DNA of 12,886 nt from contig JAHFAP010000066.1 in assembly GCA_023250495.1 (NCBI GenBank), positions 1-12,886 on the forward strand, read 5' to 3'. The notes beneath the pieces are model-generated. The model worked only from the letters and a program-made list of their open reading frames with translations. It did not search any database and was not told where the DNA came from. Every line of letters starts with the position of its first letter. Position 1 is the first letter of the stretch. This DNA is from Deltaproteobacteria bacterium (lineage in GTDB: Bacteria; Desulfobacterota; Binatia; UBA9968). Shown here in pieces: positions 1 to 6,813 of this stretch. Position numbers and translations under genes: made by a program.

Positions 1-805
1 TGGGGTGGGGAGCCTTGTTGCCGAGGGCGATATACTGGCCATCCCCGAGCATCTTGTCCATCCTCACATAGTCCAAAGGGGCCCCTTTCTCGCCATAGGT
101 CAGTACGAATCTGACAAAGGTGATCGCCAACCCCGTCTCCCCTGTGGCGACACGATCGGCCGCAGGGACTATCGATTCCACGAAAATGGGTTTTGTCGCG
201 GCCAAATCCCGAATGAATTTGTCCGCCTTGTCCTTCCCCATAATCTTATCTAAACTCGCAAGCCATTGGGTGGTAAGCGTGTGGTTGACGGGATCCGGCA
301 TGACTAATTTTCCCTTGTATTGAGGCTTAACGAGGTCCTCGAGCGATTTTGGCGCGTCGGCAGGTTTAATGACGCTTTTGTTATAAATGATCCCGTAGAG
401 AACGTTACGATACCTCGGGCCGAGGTCGGGATCGATCGCGTCCTTGGAGAAACCCCTGGCCGACGGTGAGTTATATTTGGCAAAGGTTCCCTCCTGCTGC
501 ATAAGGCGCATATGGTCACCGGTGGTTAACACGACATCGAAGATCGGCTTCCCGGCGCGATACTCCGTTAGCGACCTGTCCATAACCTCAGTAGAAGAGC
601 CTCTCCAGTAGTCCATCTGTATGCCGGTCTTTTTCTCGAAGGCCTTTTTGATCGCCTCCGCAGTAACCGTTTCGAGAGAGCCATAAGCCAAAACCTTACC
701 CCCTTCTTTTTTCGCCGCTTCAATGAGTTTCGCATCCTGGCCGAAAGCGGAAGGGCCAAGAAAAGCGAACAGCCAAGCTACCAATAGCCCTATAAAGTTA
801 GCCAT
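1..805 (-). CDS. ABC transporter extracellular solute-binding protein, AfuA/FbpA-like (partial, C-terminus beyond left edge)
   Basis: The minus-strand frame is open from an ATG at 805 to the window edge, giving 268 codons with no stop. The N-terminus is a signal peptide (hydrophobic residues about 4-20, likely cleaved near GPSAFGQ-D). The mature part has the order usual for AfuA-type binding proteins: an N-terminal 'KLIEAAKKEGGKVLAYGS' strand-helix, 'GKPIFDVVLTT' near 86-95, 'LYGIIYNKSVI' near 137-146, and 'PKSLEDLVKPQYKGKLVMPDP' at 152-172. A strong ribosome site (AGGAAAGGAG) lies about ten bases before the ATG. The protein should bind a small ligand, such as ferric iron, a polyamine or an organic anion, in the periplasm and hand it to an ABC permease. 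It resembles the binding protein at 8675-9736 in type. No permease or ATPase is visible beside it, though one could lie past the left edge. The ligand is unknown. Confidence 0.9.
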   Translation of the reverse strand, partial: MANFIGLLVAWLFAFLGPSAFGQDAKLIEAAKKEGGKVLAYGSLETVTAEAIKKAFEKKTGIQMDYWRGSSTEVMDRSLTEYRAGKPIFDVVLTTGDHMRLMQQEGTFAKYNSPSARGFSKDAIDPDLGPRYRNVLYGIIYNKSVIKPADAPKSLEDLVKPQYKGKLVMPDPVNHTLTTQWLASLDKIMGKDKADKFIRDLAATKPIFVESIVPAADRVATGETGLAITFVRFVLTYGEKGAPLDYVRMDKMLGDGQYIALGNKAPHP

Positions 806-872
806 GATCTCTAGCTCCTTTCCTGCCTTTAATGATCCTGGTCGGATGAATCCGCGCCGGTTCCTCGTTGGA

Positions 873-902
873 CTTATAGGGCGGCGTTCGGAATGAAGTC
901 AA
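873..902 (-). promoter_or_regulatory. Candidate sigma70-type promoter for the leftward binding-protein gene
   Basis: On the minus strand TTGACT (902-897) is followed after 18 bases by TATAAG (878-873). Each box matches five of six consensus positions. The predicted transcript start is about 60 bases before the ATG at 805. It is read from sequence only, and the -10/-35 model assumes a housekeeping sigma factor of the usual type. Confidence 0.5.
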
Positions 903-968
903 GAGTTTATATTCATGCCAAGGGAAAAGGGGAATCGGTGATGATCGACGGAATCTGGGTTCGCAATC

Positions 969-997
969 TTGACAGACCGCCGCGCTCAGCGTTAGAT
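969..997 (+). promoter_or_regulatory. Candidate promoter for the rightward NMT1-like gene (weak -10)
   Basis: A perfect TTGACA (969-974) is followed after 17 bases by TTAGAT (992-997), which matches the -10 consensus at only three positions. It lies 20 bases before the ATG at 1018, so the leader would be very short and just able to hold the ribosome site at 1002-1010. The -35 is convincing and the -10 is not. Confidence 0.33.
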
Positions 998-1017
998 GGG
1001 CAAGGAGAGGATAACAA

Positions 1018-2049
1018 ATGATGGGATTGAATCTTAAGATCGCGGGAAAAGTCATTCAGATGATTTTCGTCGGCCTTGTTCTATGGACTGCTGCTTCGGC
1101 TTGGGCCCAGGAGAAAATCACCATCAGTTATTCGGCGCTGTCGCCGAGCGTAGTCTCTCTCTGGATTCCCCACGAAGAGGGATTTTTTAAGAAGTACGGG
1201 CTGAATGCGGAGATCATTTTGATCGAGAGCGGGAGTTTGACCTCGCAGGCGCTGGCGGCGGGAGAGATCGGCATAGCTCACAACGCCGGGGCCCCGGCGA
1301 TTATCGCAAACGCCTCGGGTTCCGGTGAGACCATCATCATGGGGCTGATCAACGGGCTGGAATACAGCTTGGTAGGGACGGCGAAAGTCAAAGGCATGGA
1401 GGATCTCAAGGGCAAGAGGATCGGCGTGAGCCGCATCGGGAGCTCATCGCATGCCGCCGTCGCCATTGCGCTGGATCATTTCAAGATGGATCCTTCCAGA
1501 GATAAAATCACCTTTATCCAGGCCGGCACTATGACCACACGCGTAGCAAGCCTGAGAGCCGGCTCGATCGACGCTACGGTTGTCGATCCCTCGTTCGTTC
1601 CATTTCTCACGAGAGAAGGGTTCAAGGAGCTGGGCTACCTCGGAGAGATGGGAATCCCGTATGAGCACGAGGTCCTGGTGAGCACGCGCTCCTACCTGAA
1701 GCAGCATCGCGATCAGGCGCTGAAGGCGGTGAAGGCTGTCACTGAGGGGATCGCTTTTACCGCTCAGGATCGGAATGCAGCCGAGGTCAAGCGGGTGCTC
1801 AGTAAATACCTTAAGTTCGATGCCGCGAAAACCGAGGACGCCTATAAGGCCGTCAAGGGTTACGCGATCAGAGATCGCAAGCCTTATCCCACGATTGAAG
1901 GAGTCAACGCCCTGATCCGGTTTTTCGCCCGCTATAATCAAGCGGTAGCGAAAATCACTTATGCCAACGTGATCGATTCGACGCTGGTCGAAGAGCTGGA
2001 CAAGAGCGGCTTCATCGACGCGCTCTACAAACAGGCAGAGGGAAAGTAA
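1018..2049 (+). CDS. ABC transporter substrate-binding protein, NMT1/THI5/SsuA-like
   Basis: The 343-residue secreted protein starts with a signal peptide (residues 1-30, cleavage likely after 'SAWA'). It then shows the NMT1/SsuA pattern: 'SYSALSPSVVSLWIPHEEGFFKKYGL' near 37-62, 'SGSLTSQALAAGEIGIAH' near 71-88, 'MEDLKGKRIGVSRIGSSSH' near 126-144, and a C-terminal 'ELDKSGFIDALYKQ'. Family members bind sulfonates, nitrate, taurine, thiamine precursors or aromatic acids in the periplasm. The start at 1018 is chosen because AAGGAGAGG lies seven bases upstream; the adjacent ATG at 1021 is possible. It stands alone between a divergent gene and a separately promoted gene, with no permease or ATPase beside it. 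It is a paralogue-like relative of the gene at 10875-11867, with the same closing motif. The ligand cannot be inferred. Confidence 0.92.
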   Translation: MMGLNLKIAGKVIQMIFVGLVLWTAASAWAQEKITISYSALSPSVVSLWIPHEEGFFKKYGLNAEIILIESGSLTSQALAAGEIGIAHNAGAPAIIANASGSGETIIMGLINGLEYSLVGTAKVKGMEDLKGKRIGVSRIGSSSHAAVAIALDHFKMDPSRDKITFIQAGTMTTRVASLRAGSIDATVVDPSFVPFLTREGFKELGYLGEMGIPYEHEVLVSTRSYLKQHRDQALKAVKAVTEGIAFTAQDRNAAEVKRVLSKYLKFDAAKTEDAYKAVKGYAIRDRKPYPTIEGVNALIRFFARYNQAVAKITYANVIDSTLVEELDKSGFIDALYKQAEGK

Positions 2050-2071
2050 ATTAAGGACGGCGCGTCCGGAT

Positions 2072-2101
2072 TTGACAAAATTCAAATCTCCGTCGTATAG
2101 T
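2072..2101 (+). promoter_or_regulatory. Candidate sigma70-type promoter for the diiron protein/SDR genes
   Basis: TTGACA (2072-2077) is followed after 18 bases by TATAGT (2096-2101), a perfect -35 and a five-of-six -10. The predicted transcript starts about 25 bases before the ATG at 2134. A short GC hairpin (GGACG/CGTCC at 2055-2067) sits just upstream but lacks a T-run, so I do not call it a terminator. Confidence 0.6.
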
Positions 2102-2133
2102 CGGCGTTACTTTTGATTTTGGAGAGCGATTTC

Positions 2134-2859
2134 ATGGTGCAGCGCGAATATCCCCCGAGCAGCGTCCATCTGGAAAGCGAGATGACGCCGGAGTACCGCG
2201 GCACGTTGCTCAAGCTTCTTGCCGACCAAGCCCGTGCCGAACTCTTGGCGTCTCACACCTACTCCAGGTGGGTGAGCCGAACCCCCGGACCCGAGGAAAA
2301 AATGCACTTGGCGGAAATCGCTCGCGAGGAGACGGAGCATTGGTACGGTACGGTCAAATTGCTCCAGGAACTCGGCGTCAGCCATCGAGATGCGCGCAGC
2401 TACGAATCCCGTCATTGGTTCTACGGCATCGTGCACCTTTTGATTCCGCGCTATAAGTGGCTGGATATCTTGATGCTGACCTTTCTGATCGACCGCGGGG
2501 CCTACCTTTTGGTTGAAGATTTTGCCCAGAGCAGTTACGCCCCCTGGGCGCGCTTTGCGCGCGGGGTTTTAGACGAAGAAGTGGGCCACGTGGACTTCGG
2601 CAATGATTTCGTGCGCAGCCAGGCCGAGAAGTTCGGTTCGCCGGCGGTGCAGCGCGCCCTTAACAAGTGGTGGCGGGTAGCCTTGAATATGTTTGGACCG
2701 CCGCGCACGGAGCGGACAGATCTCTACATTCGTCTCGGACTTAAATTCCGCAGCAACGAAGATCGCCGCCAAGCCTTCCGCTACGACTGCGAACAGCAGA
2801 TCCTGGCGCTCGGCCTTAAGGTGCCCAAGCTCTACCGGGAGAGCTATCCCTTCCTATAA
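2134..2859 (+). CDS. Ferritin-like diiron protein, PaaA/PaaC (phenylacetate catabolism) family
   Basis: This 241-residue soluble helical protein carries a full set of carboxylate-bridged diiron ligands. They are E36 in 'QARAELLASHTYSRW', E66-x-x-H69 in 'EIAREETEHW', E128 in 'AYLLVEDF', and E149-x-x-H152 in 'VLDEEVGHVDFG'. This E/ExxH/E/ExxH arrangement and the spacing match the ferritin-like fold used by PaaA (catalytic) and PaaC (structural) of phenylacetyl-CoA epoxidase. Because the ligands are intact it could be catalytic, for example oxygen activation or peroxide handling. No PaaB, PaaD or PaaE partner is visible, so membership of a phenylacetate complex is not supported. The start at 2134 is preferred over a TTG at 2113 because GGAGAG at 2121-2126 is seven bases before it. 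It is followed after 25 bases by the SDR gene, so the two are probably co-transcribed. The true substrate is unknown. Confidence 0.82.
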   Translation: MVQREYPPSSVHLESEMTPEYRGTLLKLLADQARAELLASHTYSRWVSRTPGPEEKMHLAEIAREETEHWYGTVKLLQELGVSHRDARSYESRHWFYGIVHLLIPRYKWLDILMLTFLIDRGAYLLVEDFAQSSYAPWARFARGVLDEEVGHVDFGNDFVRSQAEKFGSPAVQRALNKWWRVALNMFGPPRTERTDLYIRLGLKFRSNEDRRQAFRYDCEQQILALGLKVPKLYRESYPFL

Positions 2860-2884
2860 ACCTGCGCGCGTTTGGGGCTGAGCT

Positions 2885-3643
2885 ATGGGGCGTCTGGAGG
2901 GAAAGGATGCGCTGGTCACGGGCTCGGGGAGCGGCATCGGCAAGAGCATTGCGTTGCTTTTTGCGCGGGAGGGCGCGCGGGTCGCGGTGGCGGATCGCGA
3001 CCGGGCCGCCGCCGAGCAGACTCTTGTCGAGATCCAGCAGCAAGGCGGCGGCGGATTGGCTTTGGTGGCTGATATCAGCAAGGCCGATTCGGTGGAGCAA
3101 CTGCTGCTGGAAGTCGAGAGACAGTTTAAGACTCTTCATATCCTGGTGAACAATGCCGGCATTTCTCGGCGGCGCGCGTTCGAGGAGCTCGGCGAAGAAG
3201 ATTGGGACGCCGTTTTGGCGACCAACCTGAAGGGCGCCGTTCTCTGCACCCGGAAAGCGCTCGCTCTCCTTAAAAAGCAGTCAGGCAGCAAGATCATCAA
3301 TATCGCCTCCGTGGAGGCCTTTCGCCACGCGCGCAAGATGACCGCCTATGCCGCGAGCAAAGGCGCGCTTGCCAGCCTCTCGCGGAGTCTCGCGCTGGAA
3401 TTGGCCCCTTATGATATTCATGTCAATTATATCTGTCCCGGCTTGATCCGGACCGAGATGACCCGTCCCTACTTGGCGCGGTGGATGTTTCGCAAATACA
3501 TGCGGCACTGGACGCCTTTGCGTCGGGTAGGCGAGCCCGAAGATGTTGCAAGCGTAGCGCTCTTTCTCGCATCTTCCGACTCTGACTTTGTTACGGGTGA
3601 AGGGATTACCGTGGACGGCGGCCTGAGCTTGAGGCTTTTCTAA
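2885..3643 (+). CDS. SDR-family NAD(P)-dependent oxidoreductase (FabG-like)
   Basis: This 252-residue classical short-chain dehydrogenase/reductase interconverts an alcohol and a ketone using NAD(P). The cofactor motif TGSGSGIG is at 12-19 and NNAG at 89-92. The catalytic tetrad is N114, S142, Y155 and K159 (YAASK). The C-terminal 'GEGITVDGGLSL' is typical of FabG-like members. Asp37 at the end of the second strand, rather than a basic residue, suggests NAD preference over NADP. Length and order are normal, and all catalytic residues are present. The ribosome site is weak (a GGGG stretch ahead of the ATG), consistent with coupling to the diiron gene that ends 25 bases upstream. It has no acyl-carrier or fatty-acid neighbours, so a dedicated catabolic dehydrogenase is more likely than a housekeeping FabG. 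Confidence 0.93.
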   Translation: MGRLEGKDALVTGSGSGIGKSIALLFAREGARVAVADRDRAAAEQTLVEIQQQGGGGLALVADISKADSVEQLLLEVERQFKTLHILVNNAGISRRRAFEELGEEDWDAVLATNLKGAVLCTRKALALLKKQSGSKIINIASVEAFRHARKMTAYAASKGALASLSRSLALELAPYDIHVNYICPGLIRTEMTRPYLARWMFRKYMRHWTPLRRVGEPEDVASVALFLASSDSDFVTGEGITVDGGLSLRLF

Positions 3644-3775
3644 CCGCCTGACCAAGAGAGCGATCTTTCCGCGTTGCGCGCCGAGATCTTCTGCTTCTTT
3701 CCCTTGGCTGATTCCCGGAAGCTTTTTCTTTTCTCCCATAGAAATGTTAAGCGTAAAGAGTCAGGAGGGGAAACT

Positions 3776-4366
3776 ATGGCTAGGGTCATGGGCGCGATGA
3801 TCGAGGAAGCGTCTCAGGAGATGCGGGAGGTTTTTGCGGAACAGGAGAAGCGCTATGGCTTTGTCACGAATACGGCGCGAGTCTACGCGCTGAGGCCGAC
3901 GATCTATAAAGGAATCCAGGCGCTGGCCGCGGGCATAATCGCCTCGGGGCTGATCGAGCCTGAGCTGCGCCACCTGGTTTGCGTGAAAACGGCCGGTATC
4001 AACGGCTGCCCTTTCTGAATTGACATCAATGCATCCAGTGCGATGCAAAACGGAGCTTCTTCGGAAAAGATCGAGGCGTTGATGGGGGATTACCGCAAGA
4101 GCGCTCTGTTCACAATACGGGAGCGCCTGGCGCTGGAGTTGGCTGAGCGGATGACCCACACGAGGAAGCGAGTCACCGACAAGTTCTTCAAGCGGCTTCA
4201 GCAGCGCTTTACGGATGAAGAGCTGGTGGAGCTGGCGGCGGTGATCGCTCTCGAGAACTTCCGCAGCAAGTTCAATCCAGTCTTCGGCGTAGAGTCGCAG
4301 GGTTTCTGTCAACTGCCGGCTGTGAAGGCCGCTGCGTCCGCCGCCACGGATCGCTTCTCCCGGTGA
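3776..4366 (+). CDS. Carboxymuconolactone decarboxylase/AhpD-like selenoprotein (CxxU; in-frame UGA read as Sec81)
   Basis: Read through the TGA at 4016-4018, this is one 196-residue protein. The first part ends '...LRHLVCVKTAGINGCPF' and the frame then continues 'IDINASSAMQNG...'. It closes with 'LENFRSKFNPVFGVESQGFC', which fits the C-terminal region of CMD proteins. The family's redox site is CxxCxxxH in 'NGCPFC'. Here C78 is present, the second cysteine (81) is the TGA, and Asn85 replaces the usual His. Family members are thiol peroxidase/disulfide-type enzymes, and CxxU forms of AhpD-like proteins are known selenoproteins. A SECIS-like hairpin follows at 4030-4047. The start is fixed by a strong AGGAGGGG eight bases before the ATG at 3776. 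Conserved protein continues on both sides of the TGA in the same frame, which argues against decay. A nonsense mutation or sequencing error remains possible. It lies downstream of the diiron/SDR pair, with which it may share redox or peroxide chemistry. Confidence 0.85.
4030..4047 (+). promoter_or_regulatory. Candidate bacterial SECIS element (Sec-insertion hairpin) after UGA 4016-4018
   Basis: TGCATC (4030-4035) and GATGCA (4042-4047) are perfect reverse complements, giving a 6-bp stem with the hexaloop CAGUGC. The loop begins 18 bases after the UGA and has GU at loop positions 3-4. From memory, E. coli fdhF has its hexaloop AGGUCU at the same distance, also with GU at positions 3-4, and those are the bases SelB reads. 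The hairpin lies inside the coding sequence, as bacterial SECIS elements do. No bulged U is evident below the stem. Confidence 0.75.
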
Positions 4367-4475
4367 GAGAATCCGGTTTTGTGGTGGACTGTAACAGTTG
4401 ACTTGCTAGTGGTAGTCCGTTCGCACTTCGACGCGCTCTACAAATAAATGAGAGTATCAGAGGTGGTCTCTGAAT

Positions 4476-5504
4476 ATGGTCACTCCTCGCTCTTTCATTC
4501 TGATTCTTAGCCTGTCGTTTGTGGCGGCGTGCGGCCCGTCTGTTGCCTGGATAGATACCCACACCCATCTAGAAGCTGGACCCGGTACGGGTCCTCGTTC
4601 CGACCCTGCGGGGGTGGTGAGGGCGGCCTTGGCCATGATGGAGCGTCATGGGCTGCAAAAAATTCTCATCATGCCTCCTCCGTCTCCCCGCGAGCAACTC
4701 AGTAGTGATTACGAAGTGCTTTCCAAGATAGTGAAGGAGAATCCGGAACGCTTCGCCTTTCTTGGCGGGGGCAGGTCGCTCCAGCCTCTGATCCAGGAGG
4801 CAATTAGGCAAAAGGCTGTCACTCCGGAGATCCAGCGCAGGTTCGAGCAAAGAGCAGAAGAAATCATTAAAGCGGGGGGTGCGGGTTTCGGAGAAATGAC
4901 AGCTCTGCACCTCTCTTTTGTATCAGGCCACCCCTTCGAAGAGGCTCCACCGGACCACCCGCTGTTTTCTCTTTTAGCTGATATCGCGGCACGCCACAAC
5001 ATACCCATTGATCTGCACATGGAGGCAGTCGTGCAGGATATTCTCTTGCCCAGCGGCTTCAGCAGCCCGCCAAATCCGAAAACCCTACGCGAAAACATAA
5101 GCGCCTTCGAACGGCTGCTGTCACACAACCGCGGCGCCCGCATTGTCTGGGCCCATATCGGCTGGGATAATACCGGACATATGGCGGTCCCGTTGCTGCG
5201 GCGACTGCTCGAAGCCCACCCCAATCTTTACATGAGCATAAAGATCGACCAGGTAACTCCAGGGCGGAGCCTCCCCGAAAATAATCCTCTGGACAGCTTT
5301 GGCAAACTTCGTCCAGAATGGCTGGAACTCATACGGTCCTTCCCAAACCGCTTTGTCATCGGCACCGACTCCATGTACGGCGTACCGCGCCAGGTTGATG
5401 CGGTGACCCAGGGGCCGTTAAGCTTGCTCGGACAGCTTCCGCCAGAACTCGCGCAAAAGGTTGGCTATGAGAATGTCATTCAGATTTACCACCTAAGGAA
5501 ATGA
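4476..5504 (+). CDS. Amidohydrolase-superfamily metal-dependent hydrolase with lipoprotein signal
   Basis: The 342-residue protein begins with a lipoprotein signal: a hydrophobic run at 7-16 and lipobox 'FVAAC' with Cys19 as the lipidated residue. It is therefore probably exported and membrane-anchored. The rest is an amidohydrolase TIM barrel of the Amidohydro_2/TatD-like type. Visible metal ligands are H29 and H31 (THTHLE), H181 (DLHME), H227 (WAHIGW) and D298 (IGTDSM), with E140 (GFGEM) as another likely active-site residue. The complete ligand set suggests an active hydrolase or decarboxylase on an unknown substrate. The start at 4476 is preceded by a modest AGAGGTGG. It is separated by 109 bases from the selenoprotein gene and 132 bases from the ABC operon, so it is probably its own unit. 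It differs from the cytoplasmic amidohydrolase at 9733-10836, which has no signal. Confidence 0.85.
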   Translation: MVTPRSFILILSLSFVAACGPSVAWIDTHTHLEAGPGTGPRSDPAGVVRAALAMMERHGLQKILIMPPPSPREQLSSDYEVLSKIVKENPERFAFLGGGRSLQPLIQEAIRQKAVTPEIQRRFEQRAEEIIKAGGAGFGEMTALHLSFVSGHPFEEAPPDHPLFSLLADIAARHNIPIDLHMEAVVQDILLPSGFSSPPNPKTLRENISAFERLLSHNRGARIVWAHIGWDNTGHMAVPLLRRLLEAHPNLYMSIKIDQVTPGRSLPENNPLDSFGKLRPEWLELIRSFPNRFVIGTDSMYGVPRQVDAVTQGPLSLLGQLPPELAQKVGYENVIQIYHLRK

Positions 5505-5525
5505 ATCTACAGCTTCAAACAAAAC

Positions 5526-5541
5526 TTTAGGAATTTCTAAA
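5526..5541. repeat. AT-rich near-perfect palindrome in the gap before the ABC operon
   Basis: TTTAGGAATTTCTAAA is a 16-base inverted repeat with one mismatched pair, lying in the AT-rich 132-base gap (5505-5636) between the lipoprotein hydrolase and the ABC operon. It could be an operator for a dimeric regulator or part of a weak terminator. It lacks a GC stem and a following T-run. I found no convincing -10/-35 pair in this gap. Confidence 0.3.
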
Positions 5542-5636
5542 TAAGCTGCTGCTATTCAATATTTTTCCGCTGTTTGTGAAATCTGCAGGGAGATGTTAGA
5601 AACAACAGCGCCCCCGAAAAAAGGCTGAGCTAAGCG

Positions 5637-6767
5637 ATGGCGATTCTGAAGGTCGAAGGGCTGGTTAAGGCGTACAAGGACCTAAAAGCCCTCGACGACG
5701 TCAGCTTCGAGTTCGGCAAAGGAATTCTCTCGATCCTAGGTCCTTCCGGGTGCGGGAAGACGACTCTGCTCAGGTGCATCGCCGGCCTGGAGGTTCCCGA
5801 CGAAGGCTCCATCTACATCGACGACAAAATTCAAACCTCCATTCACGAGGCCATTTTGGTCCCGCCCTATTCCAGAGAGATCGGCTTCGTGTTTCAAAGC
5901 TACGCCCTTTGGCCGCACATGAGCGTGTATAAAAACGTCGCCTTCGGTCTTAAGCTCAGGAACATTCCGGAAAATGAGATCAGGAAGAAAGTAGAGTCCA
6001 CATTGGATCTGGTCGGCCTGCCCAATCTCGGAGAGAGGTACCCATCTCAGCTTAGCGGGGGACAGCAGCAAAGGGTCGCCCTGGCCAGGAGCATCGCCAT
6101 GGAGCCGCGTCTCATTCTTCTCGACGAGCCCCTCAGCAACCTGGACGCCAAATTGAGAGAGGAGATGAGGGTCGAGCTTAAAAAGCTGATTAAAAAGGTA
6201 GGAATCAGCGCTCTGTACGTGACCCATGACCAGGAAGAGGCCTTCGTGATATCCGACATCGTGATCGTTATGGACAAAGGCAAGATCCTCCAATACGCCA
6301 CGCCTGACCAGATCTACAATAGGCCTGCAGATCAATTCGTAGCCTCATTCATTGGGCGCTCGGTGCTCGTAGAGGGAAAGATGCTCAAGGTGGAGAGCGA
6401 GCGCTGCCAGGTGACGGTTCCGGAATTCAACCATGCCACGATCATTTGCCACCGACCGGAAAACGCCGCTGCCGGCGCCGCTTGTAAATTGGTCATTCGA
6501 ACCGGCGAGATCAGGCTGAACAGCAAAAGGTTCGATCATACGGAAAACGTACTGGAAGGTTCCATGAACAGCCGGGAGTATCGAGGGGGCTTAACGGATC
6601 ACAGGATTCAGGTTGGCTCCAGGGAAATCGTCGTGACCTCCCACAAGTTTTGCCCCATGATCAATATCGAGGGTGACAACGAAAAGATATTTTTGCACAT
6701 AGATCCATCCGCCATCAGTGTTATCGTCGATAGGCCGCAAGCCGTTCCACAGCAGGTCGGAGCCTGA
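5637..6767 (+). CDS. ABC transporter ATP-binding protein (iron/polyamine/thiamine-type, PotA/FbpC-like)
   Basis: This 376-residue cytoplasmic ATPase energises the importer encoded with it. All nucleotide-binding motifs are intact: Walker A GPSGCGKTT at 35-43, the Q-loop Q87 (FVFQSYALWPHM), signature LSGGQ at 139-143, Walker B LILLDE at 159-164, the D-loop 'SNLDA', and the switch His197 (VTHDQEEAF). Residues from about 240 form a C-terminal TOBE-like regulatory region. This motif style and length are typical of the PotA/FbpC/CysA group, which work with binding proteins of the AfuA or PotD type. The ribosome site is poor (AAAGGC about 12 bases before the ATG). The permease gene follows after 31-46 bases, and the binding protein is third in the operon. 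Confidence 0.94.
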   Translation: MAILKVEGLVKAYKDLKALDDVSFEFGKGILSILGPSGCGKTTLLRCIAGLEVPDEGSIYIDDKIQTSIHEAILVPPYSREIGFVFQSYALWPHMSVYKNVAFGLKLRNIPENEIRKKVESTLDLVGLPNLGERYPSQLSGGQQQRVALARSIAMEPRLILLDEPLSNLDAKLREEMRVELKKLIKKVGISALYVTHDQEEAFVISDIVIVMDKGKILQYATPDQIYNRPADQFVASFIGRSVLVEGKMLKVESERCQVTVPEFNHATIICHRPENAAAGAACKLVIRTGEIRLNSKRFDHTENVLEGSMNSREYRGGLTDHRIQVGSREIVVTSHKFCPMINIEGDNEKIFLHIDPSAISVIVDRPQAVPQQVGA

Positions 6768-6813
6768 CCTCGGACTTTGGGAAGCTAGGGAGTAAGCCAC
6801 GGTTAACTGGAAA

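Noticed and set aside
2055..2067. Terminator after the first NMT1-like gene
   Set aside because: The GGACG/CGTCC stem is only 5 bp with a 3-base loop and no T-run.
1444..2085. 213-codon antisense reading frame
   Set aside because: It lies opposite the clear NMT1-like gene, has no recognisable domain and no ribosome site of note.
2113..2133. TTG start for the diiron protein
   Set aside because: GGAGAG is correctly spaced for the ATG at 2134 and lies inside the proposed extension.
3674..3775. Earlier ATG for the CMD gene, adding 34 residues
   Set aside because: A strong AGGAGGGG sits just before the ATG at 3776, and the extension looks like non-coding spacer.
3776..4018. CMD gene as a pseudogene broken by a nonsense mutation
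   Set aside because: The frame and family features continue intact beyond the TGA, the TGA is exactly at a redox Cys, and a SECIS-like hairpin follows. Selenocysteine explains all of this better.
3761..4312. 183-codon antisense reading frame opposite the selenoprotein gene, which could explain the TGA as non-coding
   Set aside because: Its translation has no recognisable family, while the plus-strand frame matches CMD proteins on both sides of the TGA and has a strong ribosome site.
5736..6335. 199-codon antisense reading frame
   Set aside because: It mirrors the conserved ATPase gene and arises from its codon pattern.
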